Positions 33,681 through 46,226 of a stretch of DNA of 64,000 bases are shown one piece after another (position 1 is the stretch's first letter; every line of letters begins with the position of its first letter). The stretch is taken from assembly GCA_037976565.1 (NCBI GenBank), contig CP137672.1, forward strand, positions 29,104,877 through 29,168,876, read 5' to 3'. The notes beneath the pieces are model-generated. The model did no database searches. It had not been told where the DNA came from and worked only from the letters and a program-made list of their open reading frames with translations. Both the position numbers and the translations under genes were made by a program. The DNA comes from Mesocentrotus franciscanus (lineage: Eukaryota; Echinodermata; Echinoidea; Camarodonta; Strongylocentrotidae).

Positions 33681-35640
33681 CTGTGCCAAGACAATTTATC
33701 AGTTCACACCAAAATGAAATCAACGATGCGATCCAATTATTGTCTTTACTAACATTTTACTAACACCTTTTAAAATTACAGCTAATATCAGATGAATCTG
33801 CATCTCATTAATTTTAGTATTCAATAAGTCTGATTATTTCGTCTCGATTTCTGCTATAGTTCAAATGAATCAGCATATTATAATAAACAAAAAAGCATTT
33901 CAATATGCATAGCATGATGTATTTCAATGGAGGTACTTAAGCTTTTGTATCGCTGGGATGACTTTACATCAAAATGGTCCACCTTCAAGAGAGTATGTTA
34001 CATTTTTTACCTCTTTGTTTTTAGTAGGCGTTTTAGTAGGCTCACATTAATACAAGTCATATTGCTTTAGATATGTGATACGTCTGTCACTAAACAGGCG
34101 AGCGAATTGACATTGTGCGTGCCATATTGTTGATATCAGGTATATATTACAAGAAATTGTGAGAACAGTCTTGGCAATAGTTGTTACCTGATAACTTGGT
34201 CATGTGGAATACGGTTAAAATAATTAATTCCTCACATTAATCGGTTCTTAATGCGTTGTAAACGAAAGAACATTATAATCATAATAGTCATGGCAACAGA
34301 AATTATGTATCTACTGTTGCAAACTATTAGTTGAGGAATACATTTAAAATATTTTTCAATTGATTATTTTTTTTAATTATTCTTTATAGATTAATTAATT
34401 TTATCAATAAATTGAAGAAAAAAACACCTAAGTATTATGTTTGGTTATTTTTAGTAGGCCTGTAAAAATCTAACATTTCTACATTACCTAATAGTAAAGC
34501 ATAGCCATCTGTCTGTAGTCAATAATGATAATAATATCACGGTTATACATGTGTGTTAACAACAGGAAACTCGTTTCAAGTGCTTACTAAGGTTAATATA
34601 TATATGTTTAATTCCGTGTTTACATTTAGTAAGAAGGGGGCATCGTTCTCCTTAAATGAGCACGAATGTTTTTAACTTCTTGATACTTCAGAAAAGGGTA
34701 CAATTTCTAATATCTCTATCTAATGAGATAGAGATATGAGAAATTGCCAAGAAAGATCAAATAAGAGATAAATACCAAAAAATAGTCTACGAGAAAAACG
34801 TTGACAGGGGCTGAGAAAGCTAAAGACGGTGAGTTTCAAAGAGAATGAGAGAGAGAGAAAGAGAGAAAGGGAGAGAAAGAGATGGTAGGACAAGAGAAAA
34901 TATAGAAAGCTACATAGAAACAAAGTTGAGTAATAGATGCAGTGAGATAAACGACATATAGACAGAAGCTCTCCATCCAATACAGAAAAACTAGTAATCT
35001 CATATTCTTTAAAAAAACCTTAGTGTAAGGATTGAATACTTTACCTGGTACTTTTCTTTTACAATTAAATTAGAGAAGTCTGTCCGAGCACATAAAGATA
35101 CAAATAGACGGAACTTTAATGACGAATTGCAGAACACAGAGCTACATACATACCTACTAAAACAAATAAATCTGTGTTTCGATTTTTTTATATTGTTTAT
35201 TTTTTTCTTGTGTTTTGTTGATTTGTTTTGTAATGTAAATATTTGACTTTAAAATTAAAAGAGATTTGTAAGCCGTTCAAAAAACATTAAAGAGAGGACT
35301 GGGTCTCCTTCCCCGAAAGCGGAAGGTCGCCCAAAGCAAATGATATTTAACGCTGCATATCCAATAGAGAGAAAAAAGAGTGCATATTGAATCCAGACCT
35401 AAATATATCTGTGGTTTAAAATGTTCTTTAGTACAAAACGTGAGATTTTCAAGCATTTTGAAAAATAAAATATGTAATTTACTTATGGAGTTGCTATACT
35501 GTGAAATGTTTATGAAATAGAATAGCTACATAGACTTCTAATTTCAGGGCAGGGCTGATGTAACACCCACCCCGCCATCGTACCGGAGCCCTTTCTGGCT
35601 CGGCTCCTTCAAATGTTTGGCTCGTTGAGCAAATGAGCGT
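33681..35640. other. NLR intron sequence, no other gene
   Basis: AT-rich sequence. A purine-rich minisatellite-like run (gagagagagaaagagagaaa) lies at 34840-34880. No open frame of interest. Confidence 0.5.
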
Positions 35641-36130
35641 GTGTGTGTATCAACAATTGTGGCAAGAGAATTGTAAAAGTGTAGGGGCGCACTAGCGGCA
35701 AGGAAAAGCGTCAAGGGAACATTACTTCCAATCCCGAGTGGAAAATGTCCTGCGTCTTATAGAGTGTAGCAAATATGATCGTCAACCCTATGGAAAAAAA
35801 CGTCAATAGAGATTAACCTTAACAAACAAAACAGATGAAGAGGAACAACAATAAGAAAAAAGATCAAAGTAAACATGATTTCTTCATATATTGGAGGGTG
35901 GCAAAGAGTTTGACTGGGGGTCAGATTTTCCTCAATGTCTTAAGCACCTCATAGAGACAAAAAGAAAAATGACAGAGGAAGATACATTTCAATGTTGGGA
36001 AGAAAGGAATTGGAAGAGAAAGAGTGTGGAGCTGAAGGAAGAGGAGAGCAAGACCCTTTTACAAGCCTTTTATGATGCTTAGACCTGTCATCTTTGTGAA
36101 AAGAAGTGAACGAAATTATGAGTGTAAATA
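35640..36130. repeat. Dispersed ~450-500-bp repeat, copy A
   Basis: The segment matches 50245-50690 in the same orientation, with shared stretches such as gagaattgtaaaagtgtagg, tcaagggaacatt, atatattggagggtgg, ggtcagattttcctc and gaaaagaagtgaacgaaatt. It lies in an NLR intron. No open frame is conserved, so it is probably an unclassified transposon. Confidence 0.78.
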
Positions 36131-36256
36131 ACCAAATTTTATTCATGAATGTAATACCTCTCTTTATCTTATTAAGCAAAAAATAGCATGTATCGATTAA
36201 GAAATAATGAAAATTATGATTTAAGATTCATCAAGGATAATACAATGATTACAAAC

Positions 36257-36442
36257 CTTGGACTGTGAAGCTGCAGCAGACATTCCTAGGTAGAATTTTT
36301 CATCCAGGCTCGCTTTTATTTCCAATCTTCGTAAGTTCTGCAATGTGAAAAGACCTACTGCTGCTACATGTGACGATGATGCGTTAGCTTCGAAGGACTC
36401 ACTAACACCCAATTGTTCATGAATCGAGGAACTTCTTCTTAC
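36257..36442 (-). CDS. NLR gene, LRR exon directly after NACHT
   Basis: The exon is 186 bases (62 codons), phase 0 at both ends. Acceptor: ttgatgtacag; donor: aag-gtttgt. It reads VRRSSSIHEQLGVSESF and then LFTLQNLRRLEIKASLDEKF, the first leucine-rich repeat, ending MSAAASQSK. The frame is intact. The preceding exon ends gta-gtaagt, also phase 0. Confidence 0.82.
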
Positions 36443-37049
36443 CTGTACATCAAAAAGAATCTTAGCATTTGATCTATAACTGGCAATTTCAATAATTATA
36501 ATCAAACATACCATGCTAATCGTTTTATTTGTGCAAACAAATCTTAAAGCATGCATTCGTTTGTAAAAGAAAAAAATTGCCATTTTCTTTTCTTGATTTC
36601 TTCACCATTAGGCTAGATTCTGACAGCATGTATACCTGAAAAGTGGACAGCTACTGAGGTAGTTATGGAGGGCATATTGAATATAGAATGACCTACACTT
36701 TCTATAGTTTGTTTGGTTGGCTGAGCTATTTCTCTCTTTTTAGTGTCTGCTTAATCCTGAAAGAGCCGGGCACTGTTACTCTCTTCCACTCTTAGTAAGT
36801 CCTTTAAATATATATATACAGCCCACTATAATACGTAATGACAACATGGCAGTTCTAAATGATTATGAGTCAGAAGGATTGAAAAAAATAACAGATTGTA
36901 TAATAAGTAGGTCTATGTGTATTTATCCCTTTTTTTGCGTATGCAATTAATGTAAGCTCCACAGATGACAGTATTCCCTCAATAAAATAACATTTACAAT
37001 AAGGTAAATGAAAATGAGATACGTCTATAATTCTATTCAAGGAACTTAC

Positions 37050-38570
37050 TACTGCTTTCCCTATTGTCTCCAGTATGAAGAAATACGAATAAGTGACCTG
37101 AAGATGTGACTTCGCCTTCAAAAGATTTATGACGGGATCAATGGCCTCTGAATCATGACATTCAAATGCACACTGAATGATGAGCCTCATGTCATCAACT
37201 TTCTTGCATAGGGCTTCCAGGACCGACTTTCCTACTTCACCTCCATGCGCTGCAGTGAAGACCAAGACGTATCTGAATGCCATGTCCTTTATCAGCATGT
37301 TTGTCAGGATATTGTTGAATTCTGAACGATCGTGGTTATACAGCCATGCAAGGTATAGGCTTGCGGTATATTCCTGCAGTAGCTTGTGAAGGAAACAGAA
37401 CTCTTGAATGAATAGCTTTCCTTCTCGTTGTCTGATTTTCCTTGAGGCCAACCTCTTTTCCCCACTCAGAATCCCAACCTGACATGCTATTGCTTCAGCC
37501 CCATCGCAGGCTTCCATTTCCTCTTTGGTGAAGATGACCTGATTTTTCAGCAACCCGTCGAAGGCCACACAACCAACATTTACAATGGCTTCAGCAGCCT
37601 TATTCATATGGCTTTGATACTCTTCCTCATTGGTAGAGTATTTTGAAGAATATTGTTCCCGAAGAGCAAGATCAATCTGTTCCATTAGTTGGGAGGCTGT
37701 TTGTAGATCCTCCATTGTTTCGCGCTTAGATTCTACTTTCCACATGTCACATAGCATACCGCAAAAGATTGGGAATGGTGCCATAAACTGAGAAACTACA
37801 CTGTTAGTGTTCATGAAGTGGATGAGACCGGATGCAGAAGCTTTGTCGTTTTCGAAAAACTTTTCGATGTATTCATTTGTGTTATCTTTCGTAAAGCCCT
37901 TAACATGTATGTAGGAATACTTTTCATGGATTTTCGGAATGCTCCTGATTTGATCCGCTCCAAAGGACGTGTACTAATGAGCACGGGTGTGTAAATGAAT
38001 CTCTCCCTTCTTGCGATCGAGACGATAGCAAGTTTACGGTTTGGATATTTTATGTCCATTTTAGCCTCGTCCATTCCGTCCAGTAAGATCAGAACTCTCC
38101 TTTGATTCTCATTGATGTATTCATCAATCCATTCCCTATAATCTCTGTGTCATCTGGGAAATGATTCATAACGATATTACCAAAGAAGGGACTATCTTCT
38201 ATGTCTCGAAATGATTCGTGAAAGAGAAGAGTGATATCTTGGAGACATTTACCAATCGCCCAATCGAGGGCTATTTTTGCAAACAATGTCGATTTGCCCA
38301 CACCAGCTTCTCCAAGGAAGGCAACCCGTGTTATGAATCCTTTCTCAGTTTTTGTTTGAATGAAACTGAACAGATTCTCGTATTCAATTGGTTGTTCCTG
38401 ACCGCTATTACATCTTAACATTAAGATGAGTCTGACAAAGATATGCTGCAGCCATGTGCGTGATTCGGGGTCCATAGGAGATACTTTGACTTCGCTGAAT
38501 TCTTCGATATATCTATCCTTCAACTTCTCTCTTAATCTGTGTACTTGGTCAGGCATCTCGCCATGTTCAC
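37050..38570 (-). CDS. NLR gene, NACHT exon with two frameshifts
   Basis: This 1.52-kb exon starts after acceptor ctcttttttcag and ends at donor gta-gtaagt. It encodes the NACHT ATPase module. Walker A is FLGEAGVGKSTLFAKIA (about residue 80-96); Walker B is LILLDGMDEA, read in the next frame; the sensor-type VLISTRP follows. The last 255 codons form the winged-helix and helical part (FPIFCGMLCDMW; EFCFLHKLLQEYTASLYLAW). The frames change near 38140-38150 and near 37905-37920, each as if one base had been lost. Upstream and downstream text is otherwise well conserved, so damage is recent or an assembly error. Confidence 0.88.
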
Positions 38571-41282
38571 CTGAAAAAAGAGAGAGGAACAGAACAAGAT
38601 GCAGAAAGGTATGAGGATGATGGCTCAGATATTAACAACATTTCACAGTCACCGGTGTGCGGGGAGTAGGGGTGTGTGTGCTTGGGGTTAACATGAGTTA
38701 AAATGTCAACTGTGGCTGCTAAGGGCTGTCTTCTCATTAGCAACGGTACCATAGTGAGATGAAAAATTAAATATATTGCGAGTAGATGCTATCATCTACC
38801 CGGAGATGACAATTTTATAGGAATTGTGGTGTCAGATGATGCAATTTCATCATCTTTCGATGATATATCTCTCTGAGGTACAGCTACAGTTGCTATGGTC
38901 ATAATATGCCTAGCAACCGATATGTAATATGCTCTCAGATCAAAAAGCAAATTAGGCTATCGGCCACATAATACATAAAATAAGACCTAATTCCAAGTGA
39001 CAGACATGATTTGCAGTCTGAAACATGTACATAGCGCATGGTGTGGTTCAGAATTTTCATCCTACCCCCTTCCTCCTTTGAATGCCCCACATTAAAATTA
39101 AGAGAAATATTGGGGTGAGGGTATTATGCTGTGTAGGGCATGGTATGTTCAGAAATGATACAGACTATCGGTCGAGTGGTACATAAATAAGATCTAGATC
39201 CAGATGATTGTCATGATTTTCTTTCTGAATCATGAAGATAATAGATGGTTGGGTGCAGAATTTGCATCCTACCCACCCCGCCCCCTTCTGCGAATCCCCC
39301 CTCCCTCCTTAAAAACTAGAGCACTTTGTAGAAAGCAATATTCATGAAGTAAAATGCAAACGAAAAACAGATTAAAGAATCTTCACAGAGCATTTTAAAT
39401 CTCATGGCAGACTACATTTAAAGCAAGAAAAAATGGTGCCAAGTACAATATGATTTTGAAGAAAAAAAAAGTCTTAATCATTTACGCCTAAATGGTTTTG
39501 AGCAAGCATCTCTGCTCAATACCATACCCAACTTGCTTTCTACAAGTATTCATCTTACATTGTCATGATTCATTGATTGATTTACTCGGTAGGGGACAAG
39601 AAACCAATTAAAGTCATTAGTGAAATAACATGAGATTTGGATTCATAAGACAGACAGGGTCCACTCGATTTAAGAGATTTTTAATAATCAGGGGCCAATA
39701 GGGGAACGAGACCAATGTGCAAGATATTCACAAAAAGTAATAAAATAAAAAAGAGAAAATAGCATGGAAGCTTAGCAGAGATGGCATTTCGTTTGAACCA
39801 TTGAGGTTACAATATGGCAGCTAATGATGTAACATGACATATCCTTTTTTGAGCAACTTCAAATTTGTGTGCATTCCTTCTGATTTGGTAACATTGAACT
39901 TTCATGACCACAATGATGTTGCATTCAGTCGATTTGTGGATGAGCTGGAAGCTCCTCTCTTTTATGACCTGCTATGATTGCTTGTGGAATCACTCCGTTA
40001 CAGGTACCAATAAATTATTAAGGAGGTGTAGAAATGACAGATCAATATCGAACGACTATACACTAAAACGGGAGTTCTAGAGTACTTCAGTCTTCAATCA
40101 GAGATCAGAGAGGTTCACGACTTATATGTGATTATGCAACGATTGCACCCACACTACCAATGATGCCCTGGAAAAGCTGACGCGCCTTAGATGAGATATT
40201 ATCAGTTATGGTTCACTCAAATTCAACAAGGCATTTATCGAATTTGCATGTGGTCAATCCTCACACTACATTAGCCCAGAACTCAATCAGACATAGGGGT
40301 CCAGATGTATGGAATTCTCTACCTAACAATATTCGAAATATAAAATCACCAAACTCCTTTAAAAGCACTCAAATGTATTATCATTTCACAGATGTAAGAT
40401 ATTACTTACATATATATAAATCTATATATCAGTTCTCATTATATCGAACATAAATTTTTACTAGACTTAACAATATACTTCTGTTTTTGTTTTTATTTTT
40501 GTTTTTCCTTGTTCTTTAAAATAGTGTAAATAGTTTACAACCCTTTAGGAATTGTATTTGTCATATATTATATATTTGAAAGGTGTTGTAACGATTCAAG
40601 CTCTATTTGCTTATGTTTCATCACATATTGTGTGTTCATTCGTTTAACTGTATAATAGTTGCAACTTGTCTTTAATAAAATATTTTTATATTCTTTTTCA
40701 GGTGAAGTCAATTCAAATGGATTGTAAAATTGAAAATAATTTGTTATATTATATTCTTTTTCATGTGATGTTAACTCCAAAGTCTCCAATCAATTGTGAA
40801 ATTCTGAATATGCATGCATAAATAAATTAATAAATTAATAAATAAATAAACAAACTCAACATACTCTTCGCGCACCAAAGATTCTTCAAATATATTGTGA
40901 AGTGGAAGATGGGAATTATGAGAAAATTGGTATACATTCCTTTAATATCAGACGCTTCTAACGTGATATCAGATAAATTTTTAATTAGTTAGGATTTAAG
41001 AACCCAAAGTATGAAATATTGATCGCGGACATATCAAATGTTGATATGTATCAACAAACTTTCAGAAGATATAAATGTCAACTTGGTATGCGCCAATTTT
41101 TCCAACTATGATTACTTTTACCGAAAACTATTCAACATGCCCAATTTTGGTTCGCCAAACAATAAGGGTAATTTTGATTAACCAATATCAAAACCGTAAC
41201 AATGCGGATCTTAAAGGTTTCTGGAAGAAGAAAAAAATCCCCTTTTTAATGGCAGATCGCCTTTTATTGGCAGGCACGTCTC
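38571..41282. other. NLR intron with LINE fragment
   Basis: Apart from the LINE 3' piece at 40208-40453 nothing is recognised. Any small exon joining the Death and NACHT exons would lie here but was not identified. Confidence 0.4.
40208..40453 (+). pseudogene. LINE ORF2 C-terminal fragment
   Basis: The frame contains HVVNPHTTLAQNSIRHRGPD, VWNSLPNNIRNIKSPNSF, the highly conserved C-terminal end of CR1/L2/Daphne-type LINE ORF2. The piece is 5'-truncated and followed by about 120 bp of AT-rich 3' UTR. It lies in the NLR intron on the opposite strand. Confidence 0.88.
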
Positions 41283-41559
41283 CTCTATTTCTATCAACTC
41301 CGCCTCTAGGAGAGCAGCTCTAAGAATATGAAGTTTCTTAGATGGTTTGACCGTCTTTGCCCAGTTCTGGAGCATCATCACATTACCGTTACTGGTCTTC
41401 AGGGGTCCATCCCAATTCGTTCGTAATGCCCGTGTGATATCAGGCATTTGGACTCCAAGCTTAACACCAAGTTTCCTTAAATCACCATCACCTGGTATGG
41501 CGTCTGCTACTTTGGTGATGACGTCATCAAATCCATGTGTATGACTCGCTGTTTGACCA
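41283..41559 (-). CDS. NLR gene, Death-domain exon
   Basis: Acceptor attctag. The frame, with the first base completing a codon from exon 1, reads GQTASHTHGFDDVITKVADA, then GDLRKLGVKLGVQMPDITRA, then NVMMLQNWAKTVKPSKKL and LHILRAALLEAELIEIEE. The six-helix pattern with LGV.M.DI and LQNW is a Death domain. This domain recruits adaptor proteins in the cytosol. The frame stays open past this point but no convincing donor is seen, so the 3' end is unresolved near 41283. Confidence 0.82.
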
Positions 41560-42635
41560 CTAGAATATTATTAAAAAATCACAAACTGAATTAAAGTATT
41601 TTATACTTAAAGTTATAATACATGCCTACTCAAGCTTCTGTTCATTGGATATCATGAATTTCAAATCACTAAGTGAATAATTTAACGAAACGTCCTGGTC
41701 AATTTCAATTCATTCCTGCTTTATCTTTCATGTCACCGGTATGTGAATCTATTATTTAATAGAATTAACAACAGATATAGCACAATCGTTAAATATTCAT
41801 TTACATAATACACCAGTAAGTGAGTTAGTAGTATTCTTAGATTTATTGTAAGTATGTATTGTATGTATGACAACACAAATGATTTGTATCACTTTAGAAG
41901 CTATTTAAACAAAATATATATCACAGGCTTTTTTTTTTTGGGGGGGGGGCTTTTGGGGGGCTTTATTTTTTTTCTTCTTCTGAATAGTAAATAGTGAGAA
42001 GAAAAAAAGGAGGCGGCGGCCAAAAAGGAGGCAGGCGGGGACGAGAAACACTTCATTTTTGTTATATGGCCTTAGTTGTTGTATTAGTTTCGATTGACAA
42101 CTTCCTTCAACTAATCTTTACACAAGTAACTAAACTACAATGTACTTGCCATTTTCACAGTAACTTGTTACTTCTCCCCCTTTTTTCACACTAGATGTTT
42201 ATCTCTTCTACTTCTATTTCACTTCTATTTTTTATCTATCATGTTTATTCTACGATTCAGCTTTTAGCCGCGATGGCTCTTTATCTCCCAATATATTTGT
42301 ATCTTATTTAATTTCACCTGTTTTTTATTGTACTGATAAGAAGGTTAGTTTTATGTTGGAGGTTTGATGTTTGTCATTTCATTTATTTCCCTTTGAGATG
42401 AATAACAAGTAACATCATATTTTCATTTCCACTAATGCAAATTCTTGTTTCACAACACGTGTCGACCATCTTTTTTTTTTTTTACTACCAATAGTTCATT
42501 CGCATGAAATTTAAAAAGAAAATGACCCCCAACTACTCTTCAAAATGATAAATGATCTTACTCAGTCACTGGCATTCTGTCACCAGTGCCAACCGTAAGC
42601 AATTATACATGCTCTTATGCTAAACATGTATGTAC

Positions 42636-42717
42636 CTTGTACTTGGTGTGTCATCACTCTGGGGTTCAGTCATCCCTTCGGTTTTCAGCATCTCTGCCAT
42701 CACGAATGGTATACACG
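42636..42717 (-). CDS. NLR gene, first coding exon
   Basis: A strong acceptor (tctccacag) begins the exon at 42717, so a 5' non-coding exon probably lies farther right. The first ATG is at 42700-42698 and the frame is MAEMLKTEGMTEPQSDDTPS, ending with phase-2 AG at a good donor (aag-gtacat). The first base of the Death exon (T) completes AGT, so phases agree. The peptide is Ser/Thr-rich without a domain. A second ATG at codon 4 is also possible. Confidence 0.68.
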
Positions 42718-43064
42718 CTGTGGAGAAATGTCAACATAATGAATAGAGATACATAAATGAGAAATAATCACAAATATGGGGTACACCGTAGGGGGCATAA
42801 GTCTTAAATATTTCTGACAAATTTCAAATTTTAGAGACTTTGTTAACTCTCACTACGCCGGTCACATATGTATTATGACAAACAGACAAGGTATTTTGAA
42901 ACACACATTGCTTCACCAACAACAAAATGTATATGCCGGTCAATTTATATTACTGCTTAGAGCATGAGTCAAGTATTCTATATATTTTTGGAGAAAGTTG
43001 CAAATTATGTAAAAGATCTTGAACAATGGTAAACGAATAAGGAATTATTCATGTTTGGGGTACG

Positions 43065-43092
43065 AGAGATCCCGGGTTCCAATCCCGGATTG
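43065..43092 (+). other. tRNA T-arm-like fragment
   Basis: The segment ccgggttccaatcccgg forms a 5-bp stem with the 7-base loop TTCCAAT and matches a polymerase III B box at all but one position. No acceptor stem or D arm can be assigned, so it is at most a tRNA or SINE remnant. Confidence 0.35.
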
Positions 43093-43970
43093 ACCTCAAT
43101 AATTATGGTGATTATAGGGTTTCATGATTGAAGTGATCATTTATCACTGACATCGAACACTCTCAAATTAAGGCCAGAAACTATATGTACTTGCATCAGT
43201 TGCATGTACCATGCTTGGTGTTTATTAATGATCTCCGCTACACCAAAATGTGTGCATGCGCACACGATTAGCATTATCACGATATTGTATAAGTAAATTC
43301 GTAACACTGTTATATGCAACTATTTGAAGGAATTCCAAATTTTGTACAAGATCATTTCAAATTATAGCATTAAACAATGGTGAACAATGGTAACAGATAA
43401 TAAACAGAAACGTAAAGGATAAAAAGGAAATACATCTATATTATATTTTACAAATAATTTTCGAGTACGAGTACGTCTGCGCGTAAACGCGCGCGCAAAA
43501 TTTCAAAATGCTCCAAATCGTCTCAAATTAATTTTGCATACGTACGTTCTACGCCATTTAAAGCATTTTTCAGCGGATGAGTTAGCTTTGCTGTCTATAG
43601 GCCTATACTTACCAGCTACTCGTAATCTCCCTCCATCATTGTTAGCTACAGGCTGTCGGTTTAGCATGTTTCATCCTACATCATTTTGTTGGTTATTTTT
43701 GCTGTTACAACCGCATTTTGCTGCAATATAGCTCCCTCGATCCTTCATTTTCAGCTACAGTAATTCAGCTGTGTGGATGAGCTTTGCTGTCAATCGCCTG
43801 TCATATATATTTCCCATTTTCATTGCCATCAGTAGTGGTGAAATTTATTCAGCTGGACCACATTTCATCACTCGATGATTCAACTTGTTCTTGAGTACTT
43901 TGCTCTATACCCAAGCCTACTAGACATATCACCCTCCTTCATGTTTAGCCTGTTTTGATACTACTTCATA

Positions 43971-44110
43971 ATGTTACGCATTGAATTGTCTGAACTTTTT
44001 ACTGGAGAAGATGTTAAAGAATTCGGTAAATGGGTCAAGAGATTCGAGGCTGCTTCTGTAGCAGACTCGAGTGGTGCAGACAAACTACACATACTCGTGC
44101 CGTCCAGGTT
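43971..44110 (+). pseudogene. Retrotransposon gag-like fragment
   Basis: The frame reads ELFTGEDVKEFGKWVKRFEA and then ADKLHILVPSRL, typical of the start of an LTR-retrotransposon capsid. The match ends near 44110, probably at a shift (text continues RLSVHSL rather than a conserved form). The preceding ~500 bp has no coding sign. Confidence 0.5.
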
Positions 44111-44424
44111 ATCATGCAGGCTCAGCGTTCACAGTTTGAGAGATTCTTTCGCCCAGTGAACAAGCAGATTTTGGGGTGTTTCCATTTACTGTACCACTTC
44201 TTTCTGACCCACCCGACACACTTTGATCTGGCCCACAATTTTTTCCTATTCATTTTCTACACAGAGGCATTTTCATGAGACAGTTTCTGTGATTTGCTTT
44301 TTTTGCTAGTGAATATTCATGACATTATGCAAATTATTAAGATCGCACAATTCACGAGCGCGGTCATCTTTTCGTCGCGCGAAAATACGATCAACTTTTT
44401 TAAAGTTCCTGAAAATGACACTTA

Positions 44425-46112
44425 TGCCTGAGTCACACCTTTGCGTATGTTGCTGCGTATTGCTGCGCTATGCGGGGTATATCAATACGCAGCCGTGCCC
44501 AGCAATACGCGGCCAATTTGAAGGTAGCAGTCACACTATTGCGTATCTAGCTCGTAGGTGGCTCGTATGCCGCTCGTACAAAGTCTGCCTACGGTTGCCT
44601 ATGGTTGCCTATGACCACGCTATAGCTCGCTGTTGCTCATAGCAGTACGATTCAATACGTAGTTTGCTCGCCACGTTGCGTATGTAGCTCGTTCTTTGCT
44701 CGTTTGCTACTCGCTAGCCGCTCGCACCAGTTGGTCTCGTTGCGTTTCACTGCGTGTTCGCTCGCGTTAGCTCGTCTGTTGTTCGTACTGCTGCGTGCCA
44801 GCTCGCTCTACAGCGTACTCAGCTCGCTCGGGCTGCGGCGGTGTACAAATACTAGTCATTTTGCGGGACTGGGCATAAGCATCTTATGCCTGGATTACAT
44901 TTGGCCTGCGATTAGTCTACGGAGCCCGTACCCTGCCCGTATCCCCTTTTCCATGCGGCCTCCGTTCGGAGGCAGGAGGCGGCCGTGAGATTTTCGTACG
45001 GATTCACGGGCTCCGCGGGGCTCCGCGGCCTCTACGATTTTGTTTCGCAGAAAGTTAAACGAATTTGAAAAATCGTAAGCCCGTAGTCCGTAGACATGTC
45101 GTAGGTGTCATTGCACAATCCCCGCACGGGCATCGCGCGGAGGACTCGCGCTGATCGTGCAGCAAACGCACGATTTTTCGGTGAACATGGAGGCAAAAAA
45201 CGCTTAAAACGGCACGGCGGCTGCACGGTCACCGCGCCTTCTCCGCGCAACCTTTGCACGGAAGCTGCACGGGCTCCGTACGATTTCCGTGCGGAGGCTG
45301 CGGAGACTGCACGGCTACTGCATTGCAATTGCACGATTTCCGTACAATCTCCGATCAGCCTCTGTACGGATTTGCCCCGCCTGCCCCGAGGGCCAATACA
45401 AGAAATGGCACGATGCTCGTAGATAATGTAAACACAAACATCGTAGCCCGTAGCCTCCTACGATGCCCTTAAAATCGCACGAAAAATCGTAGACGAATTT
45501 ATCGTACGGCGCCCGGGGCAAATGTAATCCAGGCATTAGATTCTGACGAGTCTACATCTACAAGAAAAATAAATCAGCGCACCGACGGTGGTCGGTACTA
45601 GGCAACTAATCGCAGTGACAACGAGCTAAAGCGAGCGGCAACCAGCGACTGCGAGCTAAAGCGACCGGCGTACGAGCTAGACTCGCAACGTAGCGAGCGA
45701 CAATCGCAACGGTTCTTGCTGCTGCGGACGGTGTGCGAGCAACAGCGCAACAATACGCGCAATCATACGAACGACAACGAGCTAATGCGAGGTAAATCGT
45801 GCAGGAAACGCAGTTATAGGCAGTGACACGCACTCCAAAAAAAGAGATGCGTATGATTGCGTATACCTGCGCTAAGCCACTCGCTGTCGCACCATGTTGC
45901 TCGCATTCACTGGTTGCCACTCGTATCGTAGGCGATTTGACCTTGCGTTTGCTTGCGATAGTTTAGAAAATTTTAAAACTAGCGAGCGACCAACGTAGCT
46001 ATTTGCGCTAGTCTGCGTATTGAGTACGTAGTGAGCACGTTTTATGGGTATGACTGCCTATGTCTGCGTTCGGGTAATACGCAGCAATACGCAAGCCAAA
46101 TACACTCAGGCA
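44425..46112. mobile_element. 1.69-kb element with TTA target duplication
   Basis: TTA lies at 44422-44424 and 46113-46115. The ends are TGCCTGAGTCACACCTTTGC and, read inward, TGCCTGAGTGTATTTGGCTT; both go on to GCGTATTGCTGCG. The interior is made of degenerate gctcgtacg/ cgtattgc repeats. A second member of the same family sits inside at 44887-45535. TWA targets are typical of PIF/Harbinger-type elements (inference); no transposase is seen. Confidence 0.75.
44887..45535. mobile_element. 649-bp nested member of the same TTA family
   Basis: TTA lies at 44884-44886 and 45536-45538. The ends are TGCCTGGATTACATTTG on both sides (right end read inward), a perfect 17-base match. The interior is GC-rich and strongly self-complementary (ccgtacg, cggagcc, tcgtacgg motifs on both strands). 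Confidence 0.82.
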
Positions 46113-46226
46113 TTAGAGCGAGAATTCTTTTTAATGAGTCAACTTTGTGATCTCTGAGGTCAGTCGCGCCGGAAGCAGTTTAGGATTGGGGAGGGGGGGG
46201 GGCAAACATTCCAGGGGGCTCACCTT

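Larger units (their letters stand above)
31187..42717 (-). pseudogene. Death-NACHT-LRR receptor gene (NLR), probably broken
   Basis: Gene model on the minus strand: start exon 42717-42636, Death exon 41559 to about 41283, NACHT exon 38570-37050, and LRR exons at 36442-36257, 33680-33554 and 31548-31187. NLRs of this architecture are cytoplasmic innate-immune sensors; NACHT binds ATP and oligomerises, and the Death domain signals. The family is strongly expanded in sea urchins (known). Exon phases fit between exons 1-2 (phase 2), 3-4 (phase 0) and into exons 5 and 6 (phase 0). Three exon-internal frameshifts (two in NACHT, one in LRR) and a missing clear donor after the Death exon suggest a pseudogene or assembly indels. 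An unseen small exon between Death and NACHT is possible. Confidence 0.8.

Noticed and set aside
43065..43092. Functional tRNA gene
   Set aside because: Only the T-arm can be folded; acceptor, D and anticodon arms are not identifiable.
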